From Acetobacterium sp965140355 (GTDB taxonomy: Bacteria; Bacillota; Clostridia; Eubacteriales; Eubacteriaceae), in contig OZ223195.1 in NCBI GenBank assembly GCA_965140355.1, forward strand, positions 417,036 to 481,035: a DNA stretch of 64,000 nucleotides, in the 5' to 3' direction. The notes beneath the pieces were generated by a model, which had not been told where the DNA came from, did no database searches, and saw nothing but the letters and a program-made list of their open reading frames with translations. Shown here piece after piece: positions 53,122 to 61,549 of the stretch. The position numbers were made by a program, and so were the translations under genes. Within the stretch, counting starts at the first letter, position 1. Every line of letters begins with the position of its first letter.

Positions 53122-54922
53122 ATTGACCACTCTCCTCTTTGACGTTTTGGACCCCGATTTTCCACGCAACGGATTGTTGGTATTCGTCCCACATAGTTTT
53201 ATAAAGTCCGCCCTTGCTTATTAACACCTCGTGCGTTCCTTCTTCGGCGATCTGTCCGTTTTCGATCACAAGTATTCTATCAACGTTGCGCACACTAGTC
53301 AGGCGATGCGCGATCATCAGCGTTGTTTTTCCGCGGCTCAATTCCTTCAAAGCCTTTTGAATCAAGTGTTCGTTTTCAGGATCAGCAAAAGCCGTGGCCT
53401 CATCTAACAACACAATCGGCGCATTTTTAACGAAAGCACGAGCAAGTGCAATTCGTTGTTGTTCTCCTCCTGAAAGATACGTTCCTTTTGAGCCGATAAC
53501 CGTATCCAGCCCATCCCGTAGCCCCTCTATGATTTCTTGAGACTGCGAAGAATCGACGGCGTTACGGAGCTCTTCCGCCGTGACGTTTTTCTTACCAAAA
53601 ACGATATTTTCTTTCAGCGTTCCCTTAAAAAGCTTTGTACTCTGGAAAACAAAGGATATATTATCCATCAGCTCTTTTTTTGAGATATCTTTTACGTTGA
53701 TTCCACCGACCAGAACTTCACCTTCGTCCGCGTCCCAGAAGCGCGCTGCAAGTCGCGCGATTGTCGTCTTTCCTCCTCCAGAGGCACCGACAAGGGCAAG
53801 CGTTTCTCCCTCATTCAATTTAAAGCTTATTTTATCGACGGCACGTTTATCTGCACCTTCGTATGAAAACACGACATTTTTAAACTCCAGACTGTGCTCT
53901 TTTATGTTTTTTGCGTTGTTACTATAACGCATTTGCGGATAGGCCAGAAGGTTATCCAGTCGATTGATCGCCTGCTCGGCAATCATGCTATTTTGCTGAA
54001 AATACATTGACTTCATCAGCAGCATTGTAAAGATCGGCGAGATCAGAAGGTAGAAGATAAAGTCCGCCAGTACAAGGGCGAGGTTTTCACCGTTTCCGAC
54101 CAAAAATATCGCCATTGGAATCAAAAAAAACGCGGCCGACTGCATGATAATGGTGTAAAACGACATCGGTGTGCGCCAGAGCAACGTATACGCATGCACC
54201 ATCTCTTTATATCGGATAATACTGTTATAAAACCGCTTAAATGAAAATATAGATTGGCCAAATGTTTTAACAACCGGAATACCGCGTACATATTCCACCG
54301 ATTCAGAACTCATTTCTTCCAAAGAATCGAAGTAGTTTTTCTGAAACTGTTTTCCCTTGGTACTTGTCATAAACTTCATCGCGATGAAGCCAAGAATAAT
54401 CGGAACGAGAGAAGCAAGACCCATCCGCCAGTCAACCGTTAAAATCAGTACGATCAAAATAATAGGGGAAACGACGGTGCCCGCCATATCCGGTAGTTGG
54501 TGTGCCAAAAACGTATGGGTTGTTCCTGCTCCGTCATTGACGATCTTTCGTATTTTACCGCTTGAATATTGATCGAAGAACCCCAGCGGCATGGACATAA
54601 TCTTATGCATGCCAACTTTCTGCAACCCGACCTCCACGTGGAAGGCCGCTAAATGAGAACTCAGAAGCGCGCAAAAATATACCACAATTCCGCCCATTGC
54701 GCTTGCAAATGCAAGCCATGCATAAAAGCTGACATTTGAAATATCTATATCTCGCGGTGATAATAATATATCTCGCGTTATGTACCATACGAGCACGTAA
54801 GGCAGGATGTTGAGTACAGCGGAAATCGCCGATAATACCAACGACAACGGTAAAAGTGCTTTTTTCTTCCCCATATAGGGCGTAAATCTTTTTAAGACAA
54901 ACTCCTGTTTCTTTTTTTGCAT
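53114..54922 (-). CDS. ABC half-transporter 1, IrtA/YbtP-like
   Basis: A 602-residue ABC protein with exporter fold: membrane domain from residue 20 to about 320 (LPLSLVLSAISAVLNILPYV; TVVSPIILIVLILTVDWRMG), ATPase with GASGGGKTTIARLAARFWD, LSGGEQQRIALARAF and IVLLDEATAFADPENE. In the pair it probably imports an iron-siderophore or other metallophore, as in Mycobacterium IrtAB and Yersinia YbtPQ, though multidrug export is the main alternative. The metal-type operator at 55331 is about 400 bp upstream. Ribosome binding site GGAGGT. Confidence 0.9.
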   Translation of the reverse strand: MQKKKQEFVLKRFTPYMGKKKALLPLSLVLSAISAVLNILPYVLVWYITRDILLSPRDIDISNVSFYAWLAFASAMGGIVVYFCALLSSHLAAFHVEVGLQKVGMHKIMSMPLGFFDQYSSGKIRKIVNDGAGTTHTFLAHQLPDMAGTVVSPIILIVLILTVDWRMGLASLVPIILGFIAMKFMTSTKGKQFQKNYFDSLEEMSSESVEYVRGIPVVKTFGQSIFSFKRFYNSIIRYKEMVHAYTLLWRTPMSFYTIIMQSAAFFLIPMAIFLVGNGENLALVLADFIFYLLISPIFTMLLMKSMYFQQNSMIAEQAINRLDNLLAYPQMRYSNNAKNIKEHSLEFKNVVFSYEGADKRAVDKISFKLNEGETLALVGASGGGKTTIARLAARFWDADEGEVLVGGINVKDISKKELMDNISFVFQSTKLFKGTLKENIVFGKKNVTAEELRNAVDSSQSQEIIEGLRDGLDTVIGSKGTYLSGGEQQRIALARAFVKNAPIVLLDEATAFADPENEHLIQKALKELSRGKTTLMIAHRLTSVRNVDRILVIENGQIAEEGTHEVLISKGGLYKTMWDEYQQSVAWKIGVQNVKEESGQYE

Positions 54923-55014
54923 TCTATTTAACCTCCTGTTTCATTATTAACTGTTCATGCGTGTAACCGACCCGTAGGCAGTTCGTTCTAATTACTCTGG
55001 ACTAGTTCGTATTT

Positions 55015-55320
55015 TTATTTGTCCGCCCGTTGATCAAGATTTCTCGATAAACACCGTTCACCGTTTATTTGCAGGCAGTCATAAGCTCCACCATAAGTCC
55101 AATACATCGTGATTTCATAATCCCCGGCAACGATGAGGCCATACCACGTCATCATATCAATCATCTGATCCGTTGCGGCAATCGATACTCTTTTGAGCAA
55201 TGGGCTCAGCCGGATCGGTGTTAGACATCGCGATGTGCAGAAAGCTCAGTATATTGGCTACAACTAGTACAACGATAAAACCTAATAGGCGTTTTTTATA
55301 TATTCCAACAAACAGACACC
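55015..55320 (-). pseudogene. Small membrane-anchored hypothetical protein, frameshifted
   Basis: From about 55313 one frame gives a single hydrophobic helix (YKKRLLGFIVVLVVANILSF) and SNTDPAEP; near 55203 the frame changes to LLKRVSIAATDQMIDMMTWY, GLIVAGDYEITMYWTYGGAY and a stop at 55015. About 95 residues joined, a small anchored extracytoplasmic protein with aromatic-rich end and two cysteines. It lies directly under the metal operator and above the ABC genes. Start codon not clear (AAGGAAGGGG lies at the right place). No family recognised. Confidence 0.45.
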
Positions 55321-55330
55321 CCTTCCTTTT

Positions 55331-55346
55331 GTTAGTTTTATCTAAC
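55331..55346 (-). promoter_or_regulatory. GTTAG-N6-CTAAC operator upstream of the ABC transporters
   Basis: Perfect 5-bp arms with spacer TTTTAT, between the AraC-type gene and the small membrane protein/ABC genes. Same word and spacing as the feo operators, so the same metalloregulator is expected. Confidence 0.65.
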
Positions 55347-55437
55347 TAATAGTCGTAATAAATGGCTCACCGCTTTGTGAACCATTTACTAAAATAAGCA
55401 TATCAAAATATGAACAAGTCTTCCACTCCGCGACAAC

Positions 55438-56427
55438 TTATTTATACTCCAATCTGTCATTTAGACGGCCGTTTCTGTGGCGATAGGAAAGTGGCTTTTG
55501 TCCCATCACCGCCTTAAATGCGGCAGCAAATTTACTTGGGTTATCATATCCTACTAACTGAGCTATTTGCCCAACAGTCAGTTCTTCTTCATCCCGGAGC
55601 AGATAAGAAGCCCTACGAATACGTTCCGAACGGAGAAATGTACCAATCGGCTGGCCATAAACGGACTTAAAACATTGGCGTAGACTCGTTTCGGCGACAT
55701 TAAAACGTGTGGCAAATTCACATATGGTTAATTTTTCAAATGGACTTTCCATAAGAAAAGTGTAGGCTCTTTTTGTTGACTCCACAACCTGCTTGGAAAA
55801 TCGAGGAAGGACTTCACTTGATTTGTCGTCCACAATACTCAGGAAAAGTAAAAGCTCAACTATCTTGACGCGGTTGTACGTTTTACGGATTCGATCATCA
55901 ACGCAATAGAGTTCACTAAAAATATGCTCGATTTCCGGTCTTGCTTTTAGTAATAACCACTCATTATCAGGACAAATTTTGTTTTGGAGTAAATACAGAT
56001 CAATACCCGAATCGGGCAAAAACTCTTTCAACGAGGTCTGAGCCGATTGCAGCTCCAACAAAATAGTAATACCTCTGTATCGACCTAACGGTAAACGCGA
56101 ATTTATAATTTGCAATTTCGCCGGATCATTTACAGCCATATCCCCCTCGCCCAAAAATCCTACCATCCCACCGCTCAATTCCATCTCCCAGCAGCCTTCA
56201 AAGCAATGATTAATTTGAAGGAAGCCCTGCTCCGGGCGTACACCTTGAAAACAGGTATTCATATCCAGCGAATTGTATGTCAGCTGTATGCCTGGGAATA
56301 CTTCATAACACAACAACTCTCCCGTGCCAGTGTCGTTTTCAAGCTGATAAATAGTGAGTGTCCCATCTTCTCGGCGGTCGGAATACCAGTATTCCCGAAA
56401 AGCTCGGTCATAAATACCTAGTGCCAT
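55438..56427 (-). CDS. AraC-family regulator, PchR/YbtA-like
   Basis: A 329-residue regulator. The N-terminal ~200 residues form a ligand-binding domain (FLQINHCFEGCWEMELSGGM; GEGDMAVNDPAKLQIINSRL), and the last 100 hold two helix-turn-helix motifs (LTICEFATRFNVAETSLRQC; LTVGQIAQLVGYDNPSKFAA, then FKAVMGQKPLSYR). AraC proteins of this layout (PchR, YbtA) switch on siderophore uptake genes when the ferri-siderophore is present. It has a good promoter (56604-56632) with the metal operator at its start point. Ribosome binding site AAGGAGGA. Confidence 0.9.
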   Translation of the reverse strand: MALGIYDRAFREYWYSDRREDGTLTIYQLENDTGTGELLCYEVFPGIQLTYNSLDMNTCFQGVRPEQGFLQINHCFEGCWEMELSGGMVGFLGEGDMAVNDPAKLQIINSRLPLGRYRGITILLELQSAQTSLKEFLPDSGIDLYLLQNKICPDNEWLLLKARPEIEHIFSELYCVDDRIRKTYNRVKIVELLLFLSIVDDKSSEVLPRFSKQVVESTKRAYTFLMESPFEKLTICEFATRFNVAETSLRQCFKSVYGQPIGTFLRSERIRRASYLLRDEEELTVGQIAQLVGYDNPSKFAAAFKAVMGQKPLSYRHRNGRLNDRLEYK

Positions 56428-56579
56428 ATTAAGTCCTCCTTATATTATTTTGAAAATTCTACAAACGCCCATTGCAAAAGTTTTAAAGTTTAAAAACCAC
56501 TGTTTTAAAGCAACGGCGTTCAAAGTCTATGCAAATTTGGGGGCTATATCTTGTATGGATAATCAAATTGCAACGTTAA

Positions 56580-56632
56580 GTTAGATAAAGCTAACTATAC
56601 TTTATTATATCTGAATCCTTTTGACAAAACAA
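56580..56632 (-). promoter_or_regulatory. AraC gene promoter with metal-repressor operator
   Basis: On the minus strand TTGTTT (56627-56632), 17 bp, TATAAT (56604-56609), and about 8 bp later the perfect palindrome GTTAG-N6-CTAAC (56580-56595) over the start point. A bound repressor would block initiation. Confidence 0.75.
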
Positions 56633-56763
56633 TAGTGCCTAAGAATTTTCTATAATTACTGATCCGCCAGATCAGAATCATGAGACAACAGTTAAAAATC
56701 AATACGAATATACCCGGGGACCCAGCTATTATGGAGGTAAGCATCATGTGCAACCGATACCGA

Positions 56764-56830
56764 TTATCGTTAATATTCTATCGACCCTTTAACGGTATTA
56801 GAAGCCCCTCATCATGAATCAAACCGAACC
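56764..56830 (+). repeat. Direct repeat, copy B, right of the metal island
   Basis: Second copy of the 49006-49070 repeat, same orientation. The surrounding 56633-56890 has no credible gene; an ATG with GGAGG at 56747 opens a frame of only about 23 codons. Confidence 0.6.
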
Positions 56831-56896
56831 GTTTGTTAAACGACAAGATATATTTCATAGTCTAAAAACTTGTGCTCCTGATTTTCCAATAAAAAA

Positions 56897-56924
56897 AACG
56901 ACTAAATAACGCTATTTAGTCGTT
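56897..56924 (-). terminator. Terminator of the corrinoid transporter operon
   Basis: Perfect 12-bp stem AACGACTAAATA/TATTTAGTCGTT with a 4-nt loop, followed by eight U on the minus strand. Confidence 0.85.
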
Positions 56925-56951
56925 CGTAAGTTTTATTGTATTCATTTTTAC

Positions 56952-56990
56952 GGAGACGATCCGTACCAGTTCAAGGTGGCAATTAATATT
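56952..56990 (-). repeat. Conserved 39-bp 3'-end element, copy 1
   Basis: 32 of 39 positions agree with 60943-60981 (core CCGTACC-GTTCA-GGTG-CAATT). Each copy lies just after a minus-strand stop codon and just before a terminator, and a TTATTGTAT word follows both. Confidence 0.7.
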
Positions 56991-57025
56991 AGAAATTATC
57001 AGCATAAAAATATGATTATTAAATT

Positions 57026-57772
57026 TTAATACAATTCTGGTTTGCGATAAGAAAAGTAATCGATCTTTTTATTGAAATCATTTTCTTGAGATACTGTGTA
57101 AACTAAAAATGAATTATTTTTCAAATTTTCTTTTACACAGATGCCATTACCATTAATAATTTGGATGCCCCCGTAATAATTCGAACAAATCATACAAAAA
57201 TTACATTCATAAGCTCTTGCTAACATATACTTTGACCAATTCTTTGCTCTTTTTTGTGAATCATAGGGGGTTTTAAAAGGAGCAATAATAATTTCTGCTC
57301 CTTGTTCCTTCTGCAGGATACTCATATCCATAATATGTGTATCCAAGCAAATCTGAATTCCAAAGGTATATTCTTTGAATTTAAAAACATCAATTTTATT
57401 CCCGGCAGAAAATATTTTTCGTTCATTTTTCCCTAGATGAACCTTACAATAAAGATAGTCCACTCCATTTGGAAGCGCTACCCTTTGTCCAATATAATAT
57501 TGTTCTTCTTTTTTTATAATTAATCCATAACTAACGGCTGTATTATAGATTTTTGCTAATTCTTTTATCTCATTTGTATACCTTATCAGCTTTTCTTCTT
57601 TTTCTATCGTATTAATCATACTCATTTTACTACATAAAAACAATTCACTAAAACACACTAAATCTAAGGTTGGATTTTTTTTTATTACATTGGCTATAAT
57701 CTCATAATTATAGCCAAGATCTTCTTCCGACGGAATAAACGATGATACCCCTATTTTAAGGTCTTTTTTCAT
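57026..57772 (-). CDS. Nitrilase-superfamily (C-N hydrolase) enzyme in corrinoid operon
   Basis: A 248-residue C-N hydrolase. The triad is present: Glu43 in CFSELFLC, Lys110 in YLYCKVHLGK and Cys142 in FGIQICLDTH. Family members hydrolyse amides or nitriles, or act as carbamoylases. It is the last gene of an operon under a cobalamin riboswitch, 8 bp after the binding-protein gene. A role in trimming or remodelling an imported corrinoid amide is attractive but is inference only. It is not one of the known cobalamin genes (CbiZ, CobA and others belong to different folds). Confidence 0.82.
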   Translation of the reverse strand: MKKDLKIGVSSFIPSEEDLGYNYEIIANVIKKNPTLDLVCFSELFLCSKMSMINTIEKEEKLIRYTNEIKELAKIYNTAVSYGLIIKKEEQYYIGQRVALPNGVDYLYCKVHLGKNERKIFSAGNKIDVFKFKEYTFGIQICLDTHIMDMSILQKEQGAEIIIAPFKTPYDSQKRAKNWSKYMLARAYECNFCMICSNYYGGIQIINGNGICVKENLKNNSFLVYTVSQENDFNKKIDYFSYRKPELY

Positions 57773-57780
57773 TAAATAAC

Positions 57781-58725
57781 TTACACTCCATAAATTTTGC
57801 TTTGTAATTCTTTTAATCCATCTAAATATCTTAAGGTTGCACTTGAAATAAGTTTTTCATCAATAATATATAATTCGCCCTCTTGAACTGCTTTAATTTG
57901 AGAAAATCCTGGTCTTGTCTCAATTGTTTCAACTGATACCAACTTGTTCATTGTGCCTTCTTGTGCAATATAGACATCAATTTCATTACTCTTTGATAAT
58001 AAATTTTCTTCGCCAAATTCAACAACTGTTGTACTACCATCACTTTCGATATCTTGCGCAATGTTATTTAACCCAATTATAGTTAAGGCTTTTCCAGCAA
58101 AGGAATCTTGCGTTACCGTTTTAAATTTATCACCAATACTTTCAAAATAAGCTGTTTTTCTAGGATCAATTCCTTCTCCTTTTTTTTGTATTTCATCAAT
58201 TTGAGAATGGAAATTCTCTAATAACGCTTCTCCTTCCGCATCTTTCCCAACGATCATTGCTAATCGAGTTATATAATTATCAAAATCATCGAACTTGCTA
58301 CAATATAAATTAATAACGGGTATCCCTGCATCTTCAATCGCTTTTACATAATCTGGATAACGTTCAACAATCATTGTTCGTGCAATTACAACATCTGGAT
58401 CAGCTGCAATTAACAATTCCGGATCATCTTTATAACTAAATTGCTCTTTTTCTAAAACTGCTTCAGGATAATTATCGCTGGTTCCTACTCCGATAATTTC
58501 ACTATCTAGACCCATTGAAAAAAGATTTTCAGTATGTGCTGAATAAAGTGATACAACTTTTTTTGCTGGCTCACTCAAAGAAATTTCTACCCCACTATCA
58601 TCAATAAATCTTATTTCTGAATCCCCTGTTGTTTGAACCGCTTCTGTCGTTGAACACCCTGTCAACCCCATTAGTCCTGCTAATAACACACAAAATAATA
58701 CCACTATTGCTTTAAATCGTTTCAT
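57781..58725 (-). CDS. btuF: Corrinoid ABC transporter binding lipoprotein
   Basis: A 314-residue periplasmic-binding type III protein (BtuF/FhuD/TroA-like). Signal peptide with lipobox LMGLTGCST (lipidated Cys near residue 24), then KKVVSLYSAHTENLFSMGLD, ELLIAADPDVVIARTMIVER, and the second lobe TVVEFGEENLLSKSNEIDVY. It captures the substrate outside the membrane for the permease and ATPase upstream. The cobalamin riboswitch argues for a corrinoid over an iron-siderophore. Confidence 0.88.
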   Translation of the reverse strand: MKRFKAIVVLFCVLLAGLMGLTGCSTTEAVQTTGDSEIRFIDDSGVEISLSEPAKKVVSLYSAHTENLFSMGLDSEIIGVGTSDNYPEAVLEKEQFSYKDDPELLIAADPDVVIARTMIVERYPDYVKAIEDAGIPVINLYCSKFDDFDNYITRLAMIVGKDAEGEALLENFHSQIDEIQKKGEGIDPRKTAYFESIGDKFKTVTQDSFAGKALTIIGLNNIAQDIESDGSTTVVEFGEENLLSKSNEIDVYIAQEGTMNKLVSVETIETRPGFSQIKAVQEGELYIIDEKLISSATLRYLDGLKELQSKIYGV

Positions 58726-58745
58726 TTTCTTCTCCCTTTTTTTTA

Positions 58746-59483
58746 CTATTCTAAGACCAAAGAATGATTAAAAAAATCACCTTTGACTTTAAAAACATCG
58801 TATAATGTTTGACTGGTTAAGACCTCTTCACTTTTCCCACAATCATAAATTCCATCATGGTTTAATATAATTAATTCATCACAATATTTTCGTGCTAAAG
58901 ATAAATCATGAATAACCATAATCACTAATTTACCTTTTTCAACTTCCGAACGCAATTGTTTGAAAAATCTCACCTTATAAAAAATATCAGCATTTGATAA
59001 TCCTTCATCCACTAAAATCGCATTACTTTCTTGGGCTAATACTTTAGCAAAAAATGCACGTTGTACTTCACCACCGCTTAATTGTGTTAACGGTTTATCC
59101 CCATATTCACTTAAATCATTTTCTTTAATCCGGGTATTAATAATTATGTCATTATCTTCACGACTTACATTATCATGAGCATAGCGGCCCATTGACACCA
59201 ATTCTCTTAGGGTATACGGAAACTTTACAATTGTACTTTGTCGCATATATGATAATTCTTTCGCCATTTCTTTTTGAGAGTAATCACCTAGTTGTTTTCC
59301 CTTGAGTAGCACTTCCCCAGAATTCATTGGAATATCTCTTGAAATAACATTAAGTAACGTCGATTTCCCAACCCCGTTTGGTCCAATAATCCCATATAAA
59401 ATATTAGGATGAAACTCAATACTGATATCATTTAGGATTTTCTTTTTTCCATAACTCACATGAACATTTTTCATATTTATCAT
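58746..59483 (-). CDS. btuD: Corrinoid ABC transporter ATPase
   Basis: A 245-residue FecE/BtuD-type ATPase. Walker A GIIGPNGVGKSTLLNVISRD, signature LSGGEVQRAFFAKVLAQES, Walker B NAILVDEGLSNAD, and H-loop VIMVIHDLSLARKYCD. The Walker B glutamate is followed by GLSNAD where most relatives have PTSHLD. It powers import by the permease upstream. Five bp separate the two genes. Confidence 0.92.
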   Translation of the reverse strand: MINMKNVHVSYGKKKILNDISIEFHPNILYGIIGPNGVGKSTLLNVISRDIPMNSGEVLLKGKQLGDYSQKEMAKELSYMRQSTIVKFPYTLRELVSMGRYAHDNVSREDNDIIINTRIKENDLSEYGDKPLTQLSGGEVQRAFFAKVLAQESNAILVDEGLSNADIFYKVRFFKQLRSEVEKGKLVIMVIHDLSLARKYCDELIILNHDGIYDCGKSEEVLTSQTLYDVFKVKGDFFNHSLVLE

Positions 59484-59488
59484 CCTGC

Positions 59489-60463
59489 TTACCTCTTTTT
59501 CATAATAAAAATATAAATAAAAAACGGCCCTCCAACCATGGTCGTTAATACCCCAACTGGTATTTCATGTTGCAAAACAGTTCGGGTTATCGTATCTGCT
59601 AATAATAAAAACAAGGCTCCTAGAAGCGCACTCATTGGCAATACTTTACGATTATCTGCGCCAACAAAAATACGACATAAATGTGGCACAACCAAACCAA
59701 CAAATCCAATAATGCCACACAATGATACTGCAAATGCGGTTAATGTGACAGCTGTCAATAATAATAAACGATATACAAAATCATAAGCTATTCCAACGGA
59801 TTTAGCCTCTTCTCTTCCTAATGTAAGAATATTTAATTCTTCCATATACCGGGATGCTATAAAATATCCAATCGTAGTAATAACCGCAACAACACATACT
59901 TTCTCAATCGGTTTTGATGCTAAATTCCCCATCAGCCAATAGACCATTTCAACAACATCTTCATCTGCTAAACTCTTTAATAAGCTAATTCCTGCTGAAA
60001 AAATGCTTCCAATAATAATTCCAGCCAAGATTACATTAGCTGAATCCAAGGAGCCTTTTACTCGTGACAACCACATCACAATTGCAATTACAACATAACT
60101 AAAGACAATTGCTAAAATCTGAATTGGCAGTGCCACCCCAAAAGCAATATTAACGTAAATTGCCAAACATGCTCCAAAGGCAGCTCCTGATGAAATTCCT
60201 AAGGTATAAGAATCCGCTAAAGGATTTTGGAGTAAGCCTTGTAAAATTACACCACTTGACCCTAACGCGCTTCCCACAAAAATCGCCGCCAATACTCTGG
60301 GAAAACGAATTTTATAAAAAATCGTTTTCCCAATCTCCGAATCTATTTCCGTTAGATTCACTTTACCAACATTTATTGCAAATACCCCAAGTCCAATCAG
60401 TCCTATTATAAGAATCAAATTAATCCATTTACTTTTCATAAAATATTTCCTGCCATTATTCAC
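59489..60463 (-). CDS. btuC: Corrinoid ABC transporter permease (FecCD family)
   Basis: A 324-residue permease with about ten helices (LILIIGLIGLGVFAINVGKV; GSALGSSGVILQGLLQNPLA; ISSGAAFGACLAIYVNIAF; LCGIIGFVGLVVPHLCRIFV), the BtuCD/FecCD coupling loop GIIGFVGLVVPH, and VGVLTTMVGGPFFIY at the end. First gene of the operon, about 85 bp after the leader terminator. Confidence 0.92.
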   Translation of the reverse strand: MNNGRKYFMKSKWINLILIIGLIGLGVFAINVGKVNLTEIDSEIGKTIFYKIRFPRVLAAIFVGSALGSSGVILQGLLQNPLADSYTLGISSGAAFGACLAIYVNIAFGVALPIQILAIVFSYVVIAIVMWLSRVKGSLDSANVILAGIIIGSIFSAGISLLKSLADEDVVEMVYWLMGNLASKPIEKVCVVAVITTIGYFIASRYMEELNILTLGREEAKSVGIAYDFVYRLLLLTAVTLTAFAVSLCGIIGFVGLVVPHLCRIFVGADNRKVLPMSALLGALFLLLADTITRTVLQHEIPVGVLTTMVGGPFFIYIFIMKKR

Positions 60464-60542
60464 ATTCCTACTTTTTTATTTATTATTAATGTCAAAAATA
60501 GCTTTATTTTCAAACGATTAACAACCTTTATATATATTTATC

Positions 60543-60580
60543 AAAAAAAACTCTTAGTTTCTACTAAAAACTAAGAGTTT
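60543..60580 (-). terminator. Leader terminator of the cobalamin-controlled operon
   Basis: A perfect 13-bp stem AAACTCTTAGTTT/AAACTAAGAGTTT with a 7-nt loop, running into five or more further U on the minus strand, sits between the riboswitch and the permease start. It is the likely expression platform. Confidence 0.88.
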
Positions 60581-60633
60581 ATATGTTATACAATAAAATT
60601 ATCTCCATTACTTGTAGAGTATTTGCGATACAA

Positions 60634-60792
60634 TAATAGGCAGATATTCTGACTCAAGCATTCCCATTTTTTCACCTTCCCAGTTTCCCAGTGGTTTATT
60701 GAAAAAACTAAACTTTTACAGCGGCAAGACCGTGTAGGATTTTCACCTAACTTCCCCTTTTTATTAATCGTTCAGAAACGATTATCCTATTA
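60634..60792 (-). promoter_or_regulatory. Cobalamin (AdoCbl-type) riboswitch
   Basis: On the minus strand: P1 pairing TAATAGG (60786-60792) with CCTATTA (60634-60640), the core GGTGAAAATCCTACACGGTC, the B12-box variant GCCGCTGTAAAAG, and the 3' hallmark GAGTCAGAATATCTGCC. It controls the corrinoid transporter by termination at 60543-60580. A promoter precedes it. Confidence 0.93.
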
Positions 60793-60811
60793 CAATTATT
60801 CAATTACTCTT

Positions 60812-60840
60812 ATAATAACATAATTGCAAAGCATTATCAA
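60812..60840 (-). promoter_or_regulatory. Promoter of the cobalamin riboswitch operon
   Basis: TTGATA (60835-60840) and TATTAT (60812-60817) on the minus strand, 17 bp apart, about 20 bp before P1 of the riboswitch. Confidence 0.6.
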
Positions 60841-60942
60841 CATATGTCAATAACATTATTTTTAACTTTTTTTCAAAAAATACAAAAACCACCTCATCAC
60901 AAGGCGGCCTTTATTGTATCAAAATGTACATTTTTGTTTGGT

Positions 60943-60981
60943 GGAGGTGACCCGTACCGGTTCATGGTGACAATTGATATT
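60943..60981 (-). repeat. Conserved 39-bp 3'-end element, copy 2
   Basis: Second copy of the 56952-56990 element, 70 bp after the cap3 stop codon. A terminator-like CCGCCT/AGGTGG hairpin with U tail (about 60886-60908) follows on the minus strand and would end the CBASS transcript. Confidence 0.7.
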
Positions 60982-61051
60982 CAAGAATATAGGCATAGAA
61001 TACTTTATATTCAAAATTAAAAGTTTGTCGGTTCATTTCTAAAGTTGTTAT

Positions 61052-61549
61052 TTAATTATCTATATAATCCACCTCAATATGATTTAAAACAATATAACTA
61101 TGCTCTGTAAAAACGCTTATAAAAATTTCCCTGCTAATACCAACACCACCAATAATCATTAATATTGGTTCAGGACATTTCAAATTTTCATCTTTTGAGA
61201 AAGCAATCATTTGGTTAATATCTAAACTACTTGGCTTTGCTGAAGCATCAGGATGATAATGCCATTCACCTAAATAATATTGACCATTTTTCCATGCATC
61301 ATCAAAAATACTTTTTAATCCATTGGAACTTCTTTTAAAAAAATTTCTTTTATGAATAGATTTTTGGGGCGGTTCTGAGGTTTGTATTATATTAGCTGTT
61401 GAAAGATTTTGTGAGTAGTTTCCAATTAAAATCCCACCTGTCTCTTTAGGATAAGATATCAAACAGTAATGGAGTATCTTTTCATAAACTGACTTTTCGA
61501 GTTTTACATAAAATCGTTGATTATTATCTTGAAAAAACATATTATCCAT
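61052..61549 (-). CDS. cap3: CBASS Cap3, JAB/MPN-fold deconjugating protease
   Basis: A 165-residue JAMM metalloprotease. Glu36 in ETGGILIG and the zinc motif His97-x-His99...Asp110 (EWHYHPDASAKPSSLD) are all present. Cap3 removes CD-NTase from its Cap2-made conjugates and so tunes the immune response. The ATG at 61549 overlaps the cap2 stop (ATGGATAA); a TTG at 61564 and an ATG at 61540 are alternatives. Last gene of the operon. Confidence 0.9.
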   Translation of the reverse strand: MDNMFFQDNNQRFYVKLEKSVYEKILHYCLISYPKETGGILIGNYSQNLSTANIIQTSEPPQKSIHKRNFFKRSSNGLKSIFDDAWKNGQYYLGEWHYHPDASAKPSSLDINQMIAFSKDENLKCPEPILMIIGGVGISREIFISVFTEHSYIVLNHIEVDYIDN

